64,000 nucleotides of DNA from DASYDU01 sp050248495 (lineage in GTDB: Bacteria; Planctomycetota; Planctomycetia; Pirellulales; Lacipirellulaceae): contig JBFWSG010000023.1 of NCBI GenBank assembly GCA_050248495.1, positions 1-64,000 of the forward strand, given 5' to 3'. How positions within the stretch are numbered: position 1 is the stretch's first letter; each line of letters begins with the position of its first letter. A program made the translations under genes and the position numbers. Shown in pieces: positions 32,259-41,126 of this stretch. The notes under the pieces are model-generated. The model searched no databases and was not told where the DNA came from. It saw only the letters and a program-made list of their open reading frames with translations.

Positions 32259-33311
32259 TTAGGGCCGGCCGGTCGATTCTCCTTCGAACAGGATCGAATC
32301 CTTCGGTTCCAGCAGCTTGGAGCCGCGCCAACCGAGCCGGCTGCCAAACCAATCGAAACAATCTTCAAATACTTCCGACAGATCGGGCGTATTAAGCCCG
32401 GTGATCGAGGGACAGAAGAACTCGGCCGGCGGCTCGATGTTCACGGTGCAGATCGTGAGGTCCTTACCGACACGGATGTCGCGCTCCCAGCAGGACCGAA
32501 TCGCGCCAATGGCAGCCGGGCAGGTCGTACCAATAAAGGCTGTCGCCTTGGACTTCTTTTGATCGAGGATTCTCGACATCAAGCGGTAGGCGACAATCGT
32601 CGGGTCGGTGAACACCGGGGCCGGATCGTCGTGCAAATCGCCCGCGACGCCTTGCCGCTCGCACCAGCGAGTCCAAATTCCGATGCGGCGCTCGATTTCC
32701 GGGTTGCGGTTCTGCGTGTTGAGGCAGTCGATGTGCCGGTGACCAAGCTGATAGAGATGCTCCAGCACCCGCTCGATGCAACGGTCGGAGAACAGTCGGA
32801 TCGACGGTACTCCCTGTTCCGAGAAGTCGCCGTCGAGGATCACCACCTTGTTCTCCGTGAACGGTTCGACCAGCCGCGGCGGCAGCTCCGGGCCGTGGGG
32901 AATGATGAACGTTCCCTTGGCCTGCTCAACTGCTTCAACCACGGTCTTCTCATCCCAATGGACGAACTGCGCCGGTCGCAAACCGAACGCCCGCTTGGCC
33001 GCGAAGTTGGACACCAGGCCGCGCAGCTGTGTGAGGTAGCTCGATGGATACGCCGGGCAAAGCAGCACGACTTCGGCCGGCTTGTTGCGCTTGGAAAAAC
33101 GCGGATGGACGTCGAGCGCGCCGGACGGCGTGCGAATCAACACTTCCTCGTCGAGCAGTTCCTGCACCGCACGGCGGGCAGTCATATAACTGACACCGGT
33201 TTCCTCGGCGATCTTTCGCTCGCCGGGAATGCTGTCGAGCAGGTAGTCCCCCTCGCGAATCCGCCGTTTGATGACGGACATCACTTCGGTGTATTTGGCC
33301 GGTGCTGCCAT
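32259..33311 (-). CDS. GntR-type HTH plus LacI-type sensor transcriptional regulator
   Basis: 350 residues. Residues 1-70 are a GntR winged helix (YTEVMSVIKRRIREGDYLLDS, then SIPGERKIAEETGVSYMTARRAVQELLDEEVLI). From about 78 a periplasmic-binding-fold sensor follows (VVLLCPAYPSSYLTQLRG, GTFIIPHG, LGHRHIDCLN, DPTIVAYRLM), as in AraR-like hybrids that respond to a free sugar. It lies upstream of the GH97 and transporter genes and divergent from the PEP-CTERM genes; a palindromic operator at 33548-33567 is a candidate target. Confidence 0.88.
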   Translation of the reverse strand: MAAPAKYTEVMSVIKRRIREGDYLLDSIPGERKIAEETGVSYMTARRAVQELLDEEVLIRTPSGALDVHPRFSKRNKPAEVVLLCPAYPSSYLTQLRGLVSNFAAKRAFGLRPAQFVHWDEKTVVEAVEQAKGTFIIPHGPELPPRLVEPFTENKVVILDGDFSEQGVPSIRLFSDRCIERVLEHLYQLGHRHIDCLNTQNRNPEIERRIGIWTRWCERQGVAGDLHDDPAPVFTDPTIVAYRLMSRILDQKKSKATAFIGTTCPAAIGAIRSCWERDIRVGKDLTICTVNIEPPAEFFCPSITGLNTPDLSEVFEDCFDWFGSRLGWRGSKLLEPKDSILFEGESTGRP

Positions 33312-33807
33312 GGCTGCCTATAATCTGATGCCAATAATATATGGACGAGGAGCCGAGCGAATCGCCGCCACCTACCGGCTCCGCCACCGGGGCAGAGAAC
33401 GAACGAGGCGGCATTCTTTTGATTCCGTCCGTGCCCAGGACACGGCGGAAAAGCAAACTCCTGCGCCCGAATTGGTGCGACGAGTAGTTCCCCTGCAGAC
33501 GCGCGCCTAACAATCGCTACAAAGTGCTTGACACGCGCCTTTTGATACTATAGCATAAATGCTACAGGTTGCAACGATGTGGTCAAGCCATATCGCACTT
33601 TTCGCTGAGGCGGACTTCTCGGCGAGGCGGATTCATCACGAAGTAGGTGGCTTGTTCACAGCGTAGCGCGGCGACTCGTTCGAGTCGCATGGCAGCAGGC
33701 GGAGTTCGGCACGCAAGCGGCTCCGAATGTCGTGTCGAATGGCTTAAGTCTCGTGGACTATTTCCGTTTCTTGTCTGGCGTTTCCTTGGTTCAACTGGGA
33801 GAGACTC
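33312..33807. other. Divergent control region, regulator / PEP-CTERM genes
   Basis: About 500 bases between divergent genes, containing the promoter-operator at 33528-33567. No gene was recognised in it. Confidence 0.55.
33528..33567 (+). promoter_or_regulatory. Sigma-70-type promoter with overlapping palindromic operator
   Basis: TTGACA (33528-33533), 17 bases, TAGCAT (33551-33556). The -10 region is covered by CTATAGCATAAATGCTACAG (33548-33567), a 20-bp palindrome with one mismatch, centred on AA. This suits repression by a dimeric GntR/LacI hybrid such as the one encoded at 32259-33311. It points toward 33808. Confidence 0.65.
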
Positions 33808-34578
33808 ATGAAGTTAACTGAGTACATGCAGAAATTTGCCAGCGCGGCGCTGGCGGCGGCGCTGGCCTTGGGCTGCGTTGCTTCGGTCAATGCACAGAAG
33901 CTGTTGTTTGATCTGGGCGGCACGCAGTTCGATTACCGCAGCATTCCCGCCCCCAGCCCGGACGCGAACGGCAATCACTGGAACGTGGTTGGCTCGTGCT
34001 GCTTCTTCCCGGACCTGGTCGACAAGGCGGGCAATCCTACGACCATCGATTTCGGTTTCTCGGGCGCAGCGGGCAACGACAGCTACAACGGCCCGGCCGG
34101 CCCGACCGATCCGCCTCCGTACCAGGACTACCTGCCGCTGACCGACATCGACGCGGCGGCGCTCGGTGATTTGGGCGTGAAGGAAGCGGCGTTCGACTAC
34201 TACACCGGCGCCACCATGCAGATTCAGAGCCTGGATCCCAGCAAGAAATACACGGTGACGTTCTTCGGTTCGCACCAATACAACGACGACAACGACATCA
34301 CGCGCTACACCAGCTACACCGACGGCAGCTTCTCGACGGCGATCACCTCGGTCGACCTGGTGGTGGGCGGCAACGGTTTCTGGAATCGCGACAAGGTGGC
34401 TAAGCTCGTGGCGATCTCGCCGCAGGCCGACGGCATTCTGTACCTCGGCTACCGCGGCGTGCCGCGCGGCGCCGGTTATCTGAATTCGATGAGCATCGAG
34501 GTGGTGCCGGAGCCGAGCACCCTGCTCTTGATGAGCGGCGGTGTGGCGACCGTCTGGGCGCTGCGTCGGAAGAAGTAA
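33808..34578 (+). CDS. PEP-CTERM anchored secreted protein, copy 1
   Basis: 256 residues; GGGAGAGACTC precedes the ATG. Signal peptide (FASAALAAALALGCVASVNA), then a beta-rich domain with LLFDLGG, SIPAPSPDANGNHWN, DSYNGPAG, LGDLGV, YTVTFFGSHQYN, NRDKVAKL and GYLNSM, then the PEP-CTERM tail VPEPSTLLLMSGGVATVWALRRKK for exosortase processing. The domain pattern is shared with the next gene. Surface protein of unknown ligand, perhaps carbohydrate-binding given the neighbouring genes. Confidence 0.85.
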   Translation: MKLTEYMQKFASAALAAALALGCVASVNAQKLLFDLGGTQFDYRSIPAPSPDANGNHWNVVGSCCFFPDLVDKAGNPTTIDFGFSGAAGNDSYNGPAGPTDPPPYQDYLPLTDIDAAALGDLGVKEAAFDYYTGATMQIQSLDPSKKYTVTFFGSHQYNDDNDITRYTSYTDGSFSTAITSVDLVVGGNGFWNRDKVAKLVAISPQADGILYLGYRGVPRGAGYLNSMSIEVVPEPSTLLLMSGGVATVWALRRKK

Positions 34579-34649
34579 ATGGAGTGACCGTCGATCACGT
34601 CCAAGTGCAACCAGTAGTTCGGTGACTTTATCGGTTAAGGTGGACCCTC

Positions 34650-35699
34650 ATGAACGTGATTCAGAAAACATCTCGAAATGCCTGCTTGGTCTCCGCAGTA
34701 ATGTTACTGGTTGGGCAGGCATCTATTTGTAACGCACAACAAAAGATTCTGATCGATTTCGGGAGCAGCACGTCGTACCGCGGCATCAGCGTGCCGAATC
34801 CCGATCCCAACGGACACTTTTGGAATTCCAATCAGCCCGGTCTGTTAATGGACCTGGTGAACGTGAACAACGTGGCGACGGGGATGCAGTTGGGCTGGAT
34901 CACGCCCGTCGGAACGGATAGCTACAACGGCCCGGCCGGCGACACTAGCTTCGGTCCGCCATCGGAAAACGTGCCGTTTACCGACGTCGACCTGGTGGCG
35001 CTGGGCGATCTCGGTGTGATTCACGCGGCCTTCGATTTTGCGACCGGGCCGAACGAAGGCAGCGATATGGTGCCGGGACCGGCGAATGCCACGCGCTTCG
35101 ATTTGATCAATCTCGATCCCACCAAGGCCTACAAGCTCACGTTTTACGGCGCCCACAGCTACAACACCGACGCCTTCACGACTTACTCGGTGTATTCCGA
35201 CAGCGGCTACACGAATCTGCTCGGCCAGACGGACCTGATCATTCATAACCCACAGCCGGAGGACGAATCGACTGATCCAGGCTGGCGGACCGCTTACAAC
35301 CGCGACAAGGTGGCCACGATCGAAGGCCTCTCGCCGGGGCCCGACGGAAACCTGTACGTCAACTTCATCGGTAAGACTGGTTACTTCGGCTACCTCAACT
35401 CGATGATGATCGAGTCGAGCACGCCCGCCGGCGTCGTCGGCGACTACAACGGCGATCACAAGGTGGATGCGGCCGACTACACGGTGTGGCGCGATCACCT
35501 GGGCCAGACGTTCAATCTGCCGAATCGCGATCCGGCCAACACCGGTGCGATCAGCAGCGCGGACTACACCTCTTGGAAGAATCATTACACCGGGGGCAGC
35601 GGCAGCCTGGCAGCGGGCGCGGTGCCGGAACCCGGGACGATCGTGTTTTGTTTGCTGGCGAGCGTTGGGGCCGCGTGTGTGAGAGCCCGCCGTCGCTAG
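34650..35699 (+). CDS. PEP-CTERM secreted protein, copy 2, with dockerin-like repeat
   Basis: 349 residues; AAGGTGGA upstream. The same domain as copy 1 (LIDFGSSTSYRGISVPNPDPNG, DSYNGPAG, LGDLGV, YKLTFYGAHSYN, NRDKVATIEGLSP, GYLNSM), so the two arose by tandem duplication. Copy 2 adds a type I dockerin-like calcium module (GDYNGDHKVDAADYTVWRDHLGQ and ANTGAISSADYTSWKNHY) before the PEP-CTERM tail VPEPGTIVFCLLASVGAACVRARRR. The Ca-binding repeat may mediate a cohesin-like contact. Confidence 0.85.
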   Translation: MNVIQKTSRNACLVSAVMLLVGQASICNAQQKILIDFGSSTSYRGISVPNPDPNGHFWNSNQPGLLMDLVNVNNVATGMQLGWITPVGTDSYNGPAGDTSFGPPSENVPFTDVDLVALGDLGVIHAAFDFATGPNEGSDMVPGPANATRFDLINLDPTKAYKLTFYGAHSYNTDAFTTYSVYSDSGYTNLLGQTDLIIHNPQPEDESTDPGWRTAYNRDKVATIEGLSPGPDGNLYVNFIGKTGYFGYLNSMMIESSTPAGVVGDYNGDHKVDAADYTVWRDHLGQTFNLPNRDPANTGAISSADYTSWKNHYTGGSGSLAAGAVPEPGTIVFCLLASVGAACVRARRR

Positions 35700-35838
35700 G
35701 GGCAGAACGGCGATTGGCGACGTTGAATGCGGCACCAAGGGGGGCGACCGCCGCGCGTCGTGACGTACACGTCGCGACGCGCGGCTCGTCTTGCCGGATG
35801 GATGAGTTGTTAGTTTGCCCAGCAATTCGGAACGGACC

Positions 35839-36930
35839 ATGAAACGGATGATGAAGAACGGCACGGTAGGAAGTCGAAATTTCGGACGCGCGGGATTCAC
35901 GTTGGTGGAACTGCTGGTGGTCATCGCCATCATCGGCATCCTGGTGGCGCTGTTGTTGCCGGCAATACAAGCCGCCCGCGAAGCTGCCCGCCGCAGCGCC
36001 TGCAGCAACAACTTGAAAAACCTCGCGCTCGCGGCGCTCACGCATCACGATGCGATGAAGCACTTTCCCGTGAGCAACGGCGGGCCGTATGCCCAGGAAG
36101 CGCCGGTGGAGCAAACTGGCGCCGGCTGGATTCTCAACATGCTGCCGCAGATCGAAGAGCAGCCCCTGTACGATCAGTTCAAGGCCGCGGGCGCGTGGGA
36201 CGGACGCATGCGGCAAGGTAAGGCGGGTGCCGGCGTTGCCGCCAACGGCTTGTACTCCGTGACGCAAGGCAAGTCGGTGCCGCTCCTGATGGCGACCCAG
36301 CTCGACATTTTGCGGTGTCCGTCCGACCCGGCGGACAATCGGGTGCGGGAAGACCAGGCAGAGTGGGAGGTCGCGACCGGCGGGGCCAACGTCCCGGTGG
36401 CGGTCACCAGTTACAAAGGCGTAGCCGACGACACCTTCCTGGGGCAGACATTCGGCGGCACGGTGTCGAACGACAATACGACCTATCCGAGCGGCATCTA
36501 CACCGAGCCGGCTCCTTCTTACGACTCCGGCGCGACGCGCGACTGCCACAATAACACCCGCTGCCGCGGCATCTTCTTCCGGCAGTCGTTTCAGAAGCCG
36601 GTCAAGATTGCCTCCGTGATTGACGGCACGAGCAAGACGCTGATGATCGGCGAGGCCCTGCCCGACTACGACAACCACTCGGCCGCGTTTTTTGCCAACG
36701 GCGATTGGTGCAGCTGCAACTTGCCGCTCAACAATTTGCTGAACGTCGATCCGGGGACGCTAAATCTCAAGTTCTGGTGGGATCAGCAGAGCTTCCGCAG
36801 CAAACACCCGGGCGGCTCGCAGTTCGCGCTCGCCGACGGCTCGGTGCGGTTCATCTCGGACGGCATCGACAACCAGACCTATCGCACCGCCTGCACGCGC
36901 AATGGCGGCGAGCCCGGCAACTTGGAATGA
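35839..36930 (+). CDS. DUF1559 type II pseudopilin-like protein
   Basis: ATG 35839 (MKRMMKNGTVGS). 363 residues. Prepilin peptidase site G19-F20 with the helix FTLVELLVVIAIIGILVALLLPAIQ and E24, followed by AAREAARRSACSNNLKNLALA, the standard DUF1559 opening. The C-terminus has HPGGSQFALADGSVRFIS, the family's conserved ending. Planctomycetes carry many such proteins of unknown role in secretion or the cell surface. It overlaps the next gene by ATGA. Confidence 0.93.
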   Translation: MKRMMKNGTVGSRNFGRAGFTLVELLVVIAIIGILVALLLPAIQAAREAARRSACSNNLKNLALAALTHHDAMKHFPVSNGGPYAQEAPVEQTGAGWILNMLPQIEEQPLYDQFKAAGAWDGRMRQGKAGAGVAANGLYSVTQGKSVPLLMATQLDILRCPSDPADNRVREDQAEWEVATGGANVPVAVTSYKGVADDTFLGQTFGGTVSNDNTTYPSGIYTEPAPSYDSGATRDCHNNTRCRGIFFRQSFQKPVKIASVIDGTSKTLMIGEALPDYDNHSAAFFANGDWCSCNLPLNNLLNVDPGTLNLKFWWDQQSFRSKHPGGSQFALADGSVRFISDGIDNQTYRTACTRNGGEPGNLE

Positions 36931-37523
36931 TCGGACCGATGAGCGCTGTTCGATTGAAATTTTCGAAGCCGTTCGGCGACCTGCAAATCTGCTCGGCCGT
37001 TGCCGCGGTCTGCCTGGCGGTCGTGTGCGCGGGGTGCGGCCCGACGACGAGCACCGTGAACGGCCGCGTCACGATGGATGGCAAACCGCTGGCGATTTCC
37101 GATGATGCCCGCGGAACGATTGTCTTTCATCCGGCGGGCGGGCAAGGCGCGACGGCCACCGGATTGCTCGATCGTACGGGGAATTTTCACCTCGGCATCG
37201 GAGCCAGCTCCAACATCGTGCCCGGCCGGTATCAAGTGGCGATTTCAATTGTGGAGCTGGTGCCGGCGACGGACGGCTCGGAACCGCGCGGCAAACGCGT
37301 GACGCCCGCCAAGTATTCATCCGCGATCGATTCCGGTCTGCAGGCCGACGTCGCGCTCGGTGAGAACGACTTTACGTTTGATATGTCTTCGGCCGAGGAA
37401 GAAGCGACCAAGGACACGCCGGCCGACCAGAGCGCAACCGCACCCAGCGAAAGCGATTCCCAGGCAGCAGCTCCAGCGGCCGCGGGGACCGACGCGGCTT
37501 CGCCGGCGGCGCCGGAGAAATGA
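36927..37523 (+). CDS. Lipoprotein with transthyretin-like beta domain
   Basis: 198 residues from ATG 36927 (a second ATG at 36939 is possible). Signal with lipobox VCAGC, then STVNGRVTMDGKPLAIS and GTIVFHPAGGQGATATGLLDRTGNFHL, a carboxypeptidase-regulatory-like fold. The last 60 residues are an Ala/Pro/Ser/Glu-rich linker without structure. It commonly follows DUF1559 genes in planctomycetes, here by a four-base overlap, so a joint role is likely. Confidence 0.82.
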   Translation: MIGPMSAVRLKFSKPFGDLQICSAVAAVCLAVVCAGCGPTTSTVNGRVTMDGKPLAISDDARGTIVFHPAGGQGATATGLLDRTGNFHLGIGASSNIVPGRYQVAISIVELVPATDGSEPRGKRVTPAKYSSAIDSGLQADVALGENDFTFDMSSAEEEATKDTPADQSATAPSESDSQAAAPAAAGTDAASPAAPEK

Positions 37524-37535
37524 CCCAACGGACGG

Positions 37536-38018
37536 ATGCAAAGCGAGGTGCTGTGGATGAGATTGCCGGCGACAAGACGAACGGAATGGCTGCGGCGCCT
37601 GGCAGGCCTGTGTGGTGTGTTGCTGACGAGCGCGATGCTTGCCGGCTGCGGTAGTGGCCTGGCCCAGGTCACGGGGCAGGTTACCTTGGACGGCCGGCCG
37701 CTGCAAGGGGGAGCCGGCGACACGCGCGTCACCGTGGAATTCCATCCCGCCAGCGGCGTCGGCAGCGTATCGATCGGTCTGGCCGACGAAAGCGGAAAGT
37801 ATACGCTCGGCACTGGCGCGCAGACCGGGATCCCTCCGGGCGAATATCGCGTGAGCTGCTCGGCGAGCCGGCTGGTTCCCGGTGGCGGCGCGCGGCGGAT
37901 CACCGATCCTAAGTTCGCCAACACCAAGACGTCCGGGCTCACCTGCTCGGTCGCCCCGGGCAGCAACGAATTCAACATCGCGGTCACTTCCCCGCCGGCG
38001 GGGCGACGAGGTCCGTAG
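37536..38018 (+). CDS. Second lipoprotein with transthyretin-like domain
   Basis: 160 residues (start ATG 37536 or ATG 37557). Signal with lipobox MLAGC, then AQVTGQVTLDGRPLQGG, TVEFHPASGVGSVSIGLADESGKYTLGT and GIPPGEYRVSCSASR, the same fold as the protein encoded just upstream; the two are diverged duplicates. It starts 12 bp after it. Probably part of the same cell-surface unit with the DUF1559 protein. Confidence 0.8.
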   Translation: MQSEVLWMRLPATRRTEWLRRLAGLCGVLLTSAMLAGCGSGLAQVTGQVTLDGRPLQGGAGDTRVTVEFHPASGVGSVSIGLADESGKYTLGTGAQTGIPPGEYRVSCSASRLVPGGGARRITDPKFANTKTSGLTCSVAPGSNEFNIAVTSPPAGRRGP

Positions 38019-38190
38019 CCTTCACCGTCTCCGGCCGTCGCCGTTCGCCGCGATCCCACCCGCCGCACAGCCTTTGGATATAATGGACATGGGCAACTCG
38101 GGACAGAATCTTGTCGAGTGCCCTGCGGCTCGCGCGGATGGAACGGCGGAACCTGGTTGCGACGCGAGCGCTCCGGATGCTCTTGGGCAG

Positions 38191-39678
38191 ATGCAGATGA
38201 GGCGGCTTCTCGTTTTTCTGGCGCTGTTGCTTGCGCTTGCCGCGTGCGCGACGACGGTGCGGGCTCAGAGCGCGGACGTGGTGAAGACCAATCCGCTCAA
38301 GGTCTACATGCACTACATGCCGTGGTTCGATACTCCGGCGGTGCTCGGTGGCAACAACTGGGGTTACCACTGGAAGATGCAGACGCAAAATCCCAATATC
38401 GTCGACGAGAGCGGCAAGCGGCAGATCGCGTCGCACTATTATCCGATGATCGGCCCGTACCAATCGAGCGATCCGAGCGTCATCGAGTACCACATGCTCT
38501 TGATGAAGTACTCCGGCGTCGACGGCATCATGATGGACTGGTACGGCGTGCAAGGCACGAACGGCGACATCGGCTTGCTGCTCAATAATTCCAACGCAAT
38601 CGCCAACAAGGTCGACGACTTCGGACTCGGCTTCAGCGTGGTGATGGAGGATCGCTTTTCTGCAAACATTAACCAGGCCAAGGCGAACATGGCCTATTTG
38701 CGCGACAACTATTTTAATAAACCGGACTACATCCGGTTGGGCGCGGGCGATGATCCCTTGGTGGGCGTGTTCGGTCCGATCAATTTCCAACAGCCGAGCC
38801 AGTGGACGGAGATTCTCGGCCAGGCCGGCGAAGACGTGAATTTGCTCACGCTCTGGTACGAGTCGGCCGACGCCGGCAGCAATGCCGACGGCGAATATGC
38901 CTGGATCTACCAGGACCCTAACACCACTAATCATTTGACGCACACGCGCAACTTCTACCAGAGTCGCGCAAACTCGTTAAACATCGCCGGCGGCGCGGCC
39001 TATCCGGGCTTCAACGACTTCTACCAGGAGGGGGGCGCCGGCAATGGTTACTTCACGATTCCGTCGAACAACGGCCAGACCCTGGCCCAGACGCTGGCGC
39101 TTGCCAATACCTTCAGCAGCCGGGTCGACTTCCTGCAGCTGGCCACGTTCAATGACTTCGGCGAAGGCACGATGTTCGAGCCGACGGTCGAGACCGGTTT
39201 TGACTATTTGAAACAGGTTCAGCAATTCACCGGGGTGTCGTACGGCGAAGCGGAGCTGCAGCTCATTTACCGGCTCTACATGGCGCGGAAGGAGTACGCC
39301 GGGAACGCGCCGATTCAGGACCTGCTCGATCAGGTTGCGTCGTTGCTCGCTCAGCTCGAAGTCAGCGAGGCGACGGAGTTGTTGAATACTGCCGCACCGG
39401 CGGGCGACTTCAATGCTGATGGCCAGGTCAACGAGCAGGACTATGTCGTCTGGCGGAGCACATTCGGCTCGTCGACGATCCTCTATGGCAGCGGCGCCGA
39501 CGGCAACTACAACGGCAAGATCGACGCCGCGGACTTCACCATCTGGCGTAACGGCATGATCGAAGGCGGCGGCGCCATCATCGTGCCCGAGCCATCGGCG
39601 CTGCTGCTCACCATGCTGGCCGCGGCCGTTGTCGGTCAGGCACGCATGTCGATTCGACAGCGCTTTCTTGCCCGCTAG
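38191..39678 (+). CDS. GH71/GH99-like secreted glycosidase with dockerin-like and PEP-CTERM ends
   Basis: ATG 38191 (MQMRRLLVFLALLLALAACA); upstream in-frame ATGs lack a signal peptide. 495 residues: a barrel domain resembling GH71/GH99-like proteins (VYMHYMPWFDTPAV, GVDGIMMDWYGVQG, FGLGFSVVMEDRF, LATFNDFGEGTMFEP), a dockerin-like double EF motif (GDFNADGQVNEQDYVVWRSTF, GNYNGKIDAADFTIWRNGM), then VPEPSALLLTMLAAAVVGQAR, a PEP-CTERM tail. Proposed polysaccharide hydrolase anchored or released by exosortase. The family call is moderate. Confidence 0.75.
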   Translation: MQMRRLLVFLALLLALAACATTVRAQSADVVKTNPLKVYMHYMPWFDTPAVLGGNNWGYHWKMQTQNPNIVDESGKRQIASHYYPMIGPYQSSDPSVIEYHMLLMKYSGVDGIMMDWYGVQGTNGDIGLLLNNSNAIANKVDDFGLGFSVVMEDRFSANINQAKANMAYLRDNYFNKPDYIRLGAGDDPLVGVFGPINFQQPSQWTEILGQAGEDVNLLTLWYESADAGSNADGEYAWIYQDPNTTNHLTHTRNFYQSRANSLNIAGGAAYPGFNDFYQEGGAGNGYFTIPSNNGQTLAQTLALANTFSSRVDFLQLATFNDFGEGTMFEPTVETGFDYLKQVQQFTGVSYGEAELQLIYRLYMARKEYAGNAPIQDLLDQVASLLAQLEVSEATELLNTAAPAGDFNADGQVNEQDYVVWRSTFGSSTILYGSGADGNYNGKIDAADFTIWRNGMIEGGGAIIVPEPSALLLTMLAAAVVGQARMSIRQRFLAR

Positions 39679-39975
39679 CCGACCTTCCGCACCGCTGGGC
39701 GTCAAAGTCTCTTTAAGCGGCGTATCTTAACACCGCTGCAAAACGGCGCGTTGAGTGCGAAACTGGCGCGGTTGCCGAAGGTCTTACACTTTTTCCGAAC
39801 GCTCCGGCGACGGCTTTTCGCAATCTTTGCTAGCGGGGGCAGTTTCCACGTAGGCCGACATCGTGACGGTTCGATGTTATCGAAGACGCGGATTCTCCAG
39901 CGGCGTTGGCGGGCCCATGGAGTAATTGCTGCGTCGTTGCGGGATGCAAACGTCGAAGTCTGCGGGTGGACTTTC

Positions 39976-41061
39976 ATGGACGAAGTCAAACGCAAATTCC
40001 ATCGAAACCGAGCGCTGAGAATCGGCCCATTGGTCGCTTGCGCGGCGATCGGTTGTACCGCTCCGTGGACGGCCGCCATCGTCTGCGGCCAAACGATGGA
40101 TCCCGCCGCCCATCGTCCGGTACAGGCCATTCAGATGCCCGCCTCGGGCACGGACGGGCAGACCTCGTGGATCATCGAACCGGAGGTGCCGCGGATTCCG
40201 AAGGTGCCCGGACTCGATTTGCAGCTGCCGCCGCACGTCGAGCGGCGGCTTGGCTACGCCTTCGATCTGGCGCAGCGCGGAGCGCCCTACACGGCCGAAG
40301 CGGAGTTCCGCGCCGTGCTGGGATTGTGCGCGCTCGAGCTCGATTCGCGTGAAGGCGGCACGGCGCGGCGCGAAGCACTCCGCGACGGGCTGTTGGCGCT
40401 GCAGGAAGCCGACCAGTTCGGTGGCGACCAGGTCGACTGGCGCGACGCCGCCGACGTCCGGCCGATTGCGTCGGCGCACGTCACTCCGGTCCTCGTTGGA
40501 GCGCAGCAGCCGGTGGACTCGATCCAGGCGGTGCAGGCGTATTACATGTACGCCGAGAAGCGGTTGACCGCGGCCTGCGTCGGTTTGCCGGGCGCGTCGC
40601 TAGCCTTCTACGGCCTGGGCCGCACGATCGTGCTGCCGGGGACACGGATTGCCCACGCCAGCGGCAAGGCCGCGCTCTATCAACGCATTTCGCTGGCGAT
40701 CGCGCCGCAAAACCTGTTGGCGGCCAACGAACTCGGCGTGCTGCTCGCGCAACACGGCCAGCTTGCCGACGCGGAAAAGATTTTTCAGCAGTGCGTGGCC
40801 ACCGACGCCACGCCCGAGACCTGGCGAAACCTGGCGGTGGTGTACGCCCGCCAAGGCAACGAAGTCGCCAGTCGCTCGGCCATGGCTGCGGGTGAAGCGC
40901 TGGCGGCTGAAAAACGACGCCATGAGGCCAGTCAAATCGCCGCCACGGCAACGGTCGCCGCAACGGGTGAGTCGCAGCCTGCCAATAAAGAAGAAGAAAA
41001 GAAACCCAGTTTCATCTCGAAGTTTATGTCCCCCAAATTACCGAGCGTGTTTCGCAAGTAG
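39976..41061 (+). CDS. Secreted TPR-like protein at the head of the EPS locus
   Basis: ATG 39976 (MDEVKRKFHRNRALRIG). 361 residues with a signal-like segment (LVACAAIGCTAPWTAAIVCG) and several helical-pair repeats with TPR character (LGYAFDLAQRGAPYTAEAEFRAVLGL; LLAANELGVLLAQHGQLADAEKIFQQC; ATPETWRNLAVVYARQGN). The C-terminus is Lys/Pro-rich. TPR proteins at EPS loci act as scaffolds for synthesis or export. It is 66 bp before the export gene. The basic C-terminus and missing lipobox suggest a soluble periplasmic form. Confidence 0.75.
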   Translation: MDEVKRKFHRNRALRIGPLVACAAIGCTAPWTAAIVCGQTMDPAAHRPVQAIQMPASGTDGQTSWIIEPEVPRIPKVPGLDLQLPPHVERRLGYAFDLAQRGAPYTAEAEFRAVLGLCALELDSREGGTARREALRDGLLALQEADQFGGDQVDWRDAADVRPIASAHVTPVLVGAQQPVDSIQAVQAYYMYAEKRLTAACVGLPGASLAFYGLGRTIVLPGTRIAHASGKAALYQRISLAIAPQNLLAANELGVLLAQHGQLADAEKIFQQCVATDATPETWRNLAVVYARQGNEVASRSAMAAGEALAAEKRRHEASQIAATATVAATGESQPANKEEEKKPSFISKFMSPKLPSVFRK

Positions 41062-41126
41062 CCTCGTATGCTGACACCTCGAGAAACAATCGAGAACAAG
41101 TCCTTCCGGCAAGAAACGAAACTGAT

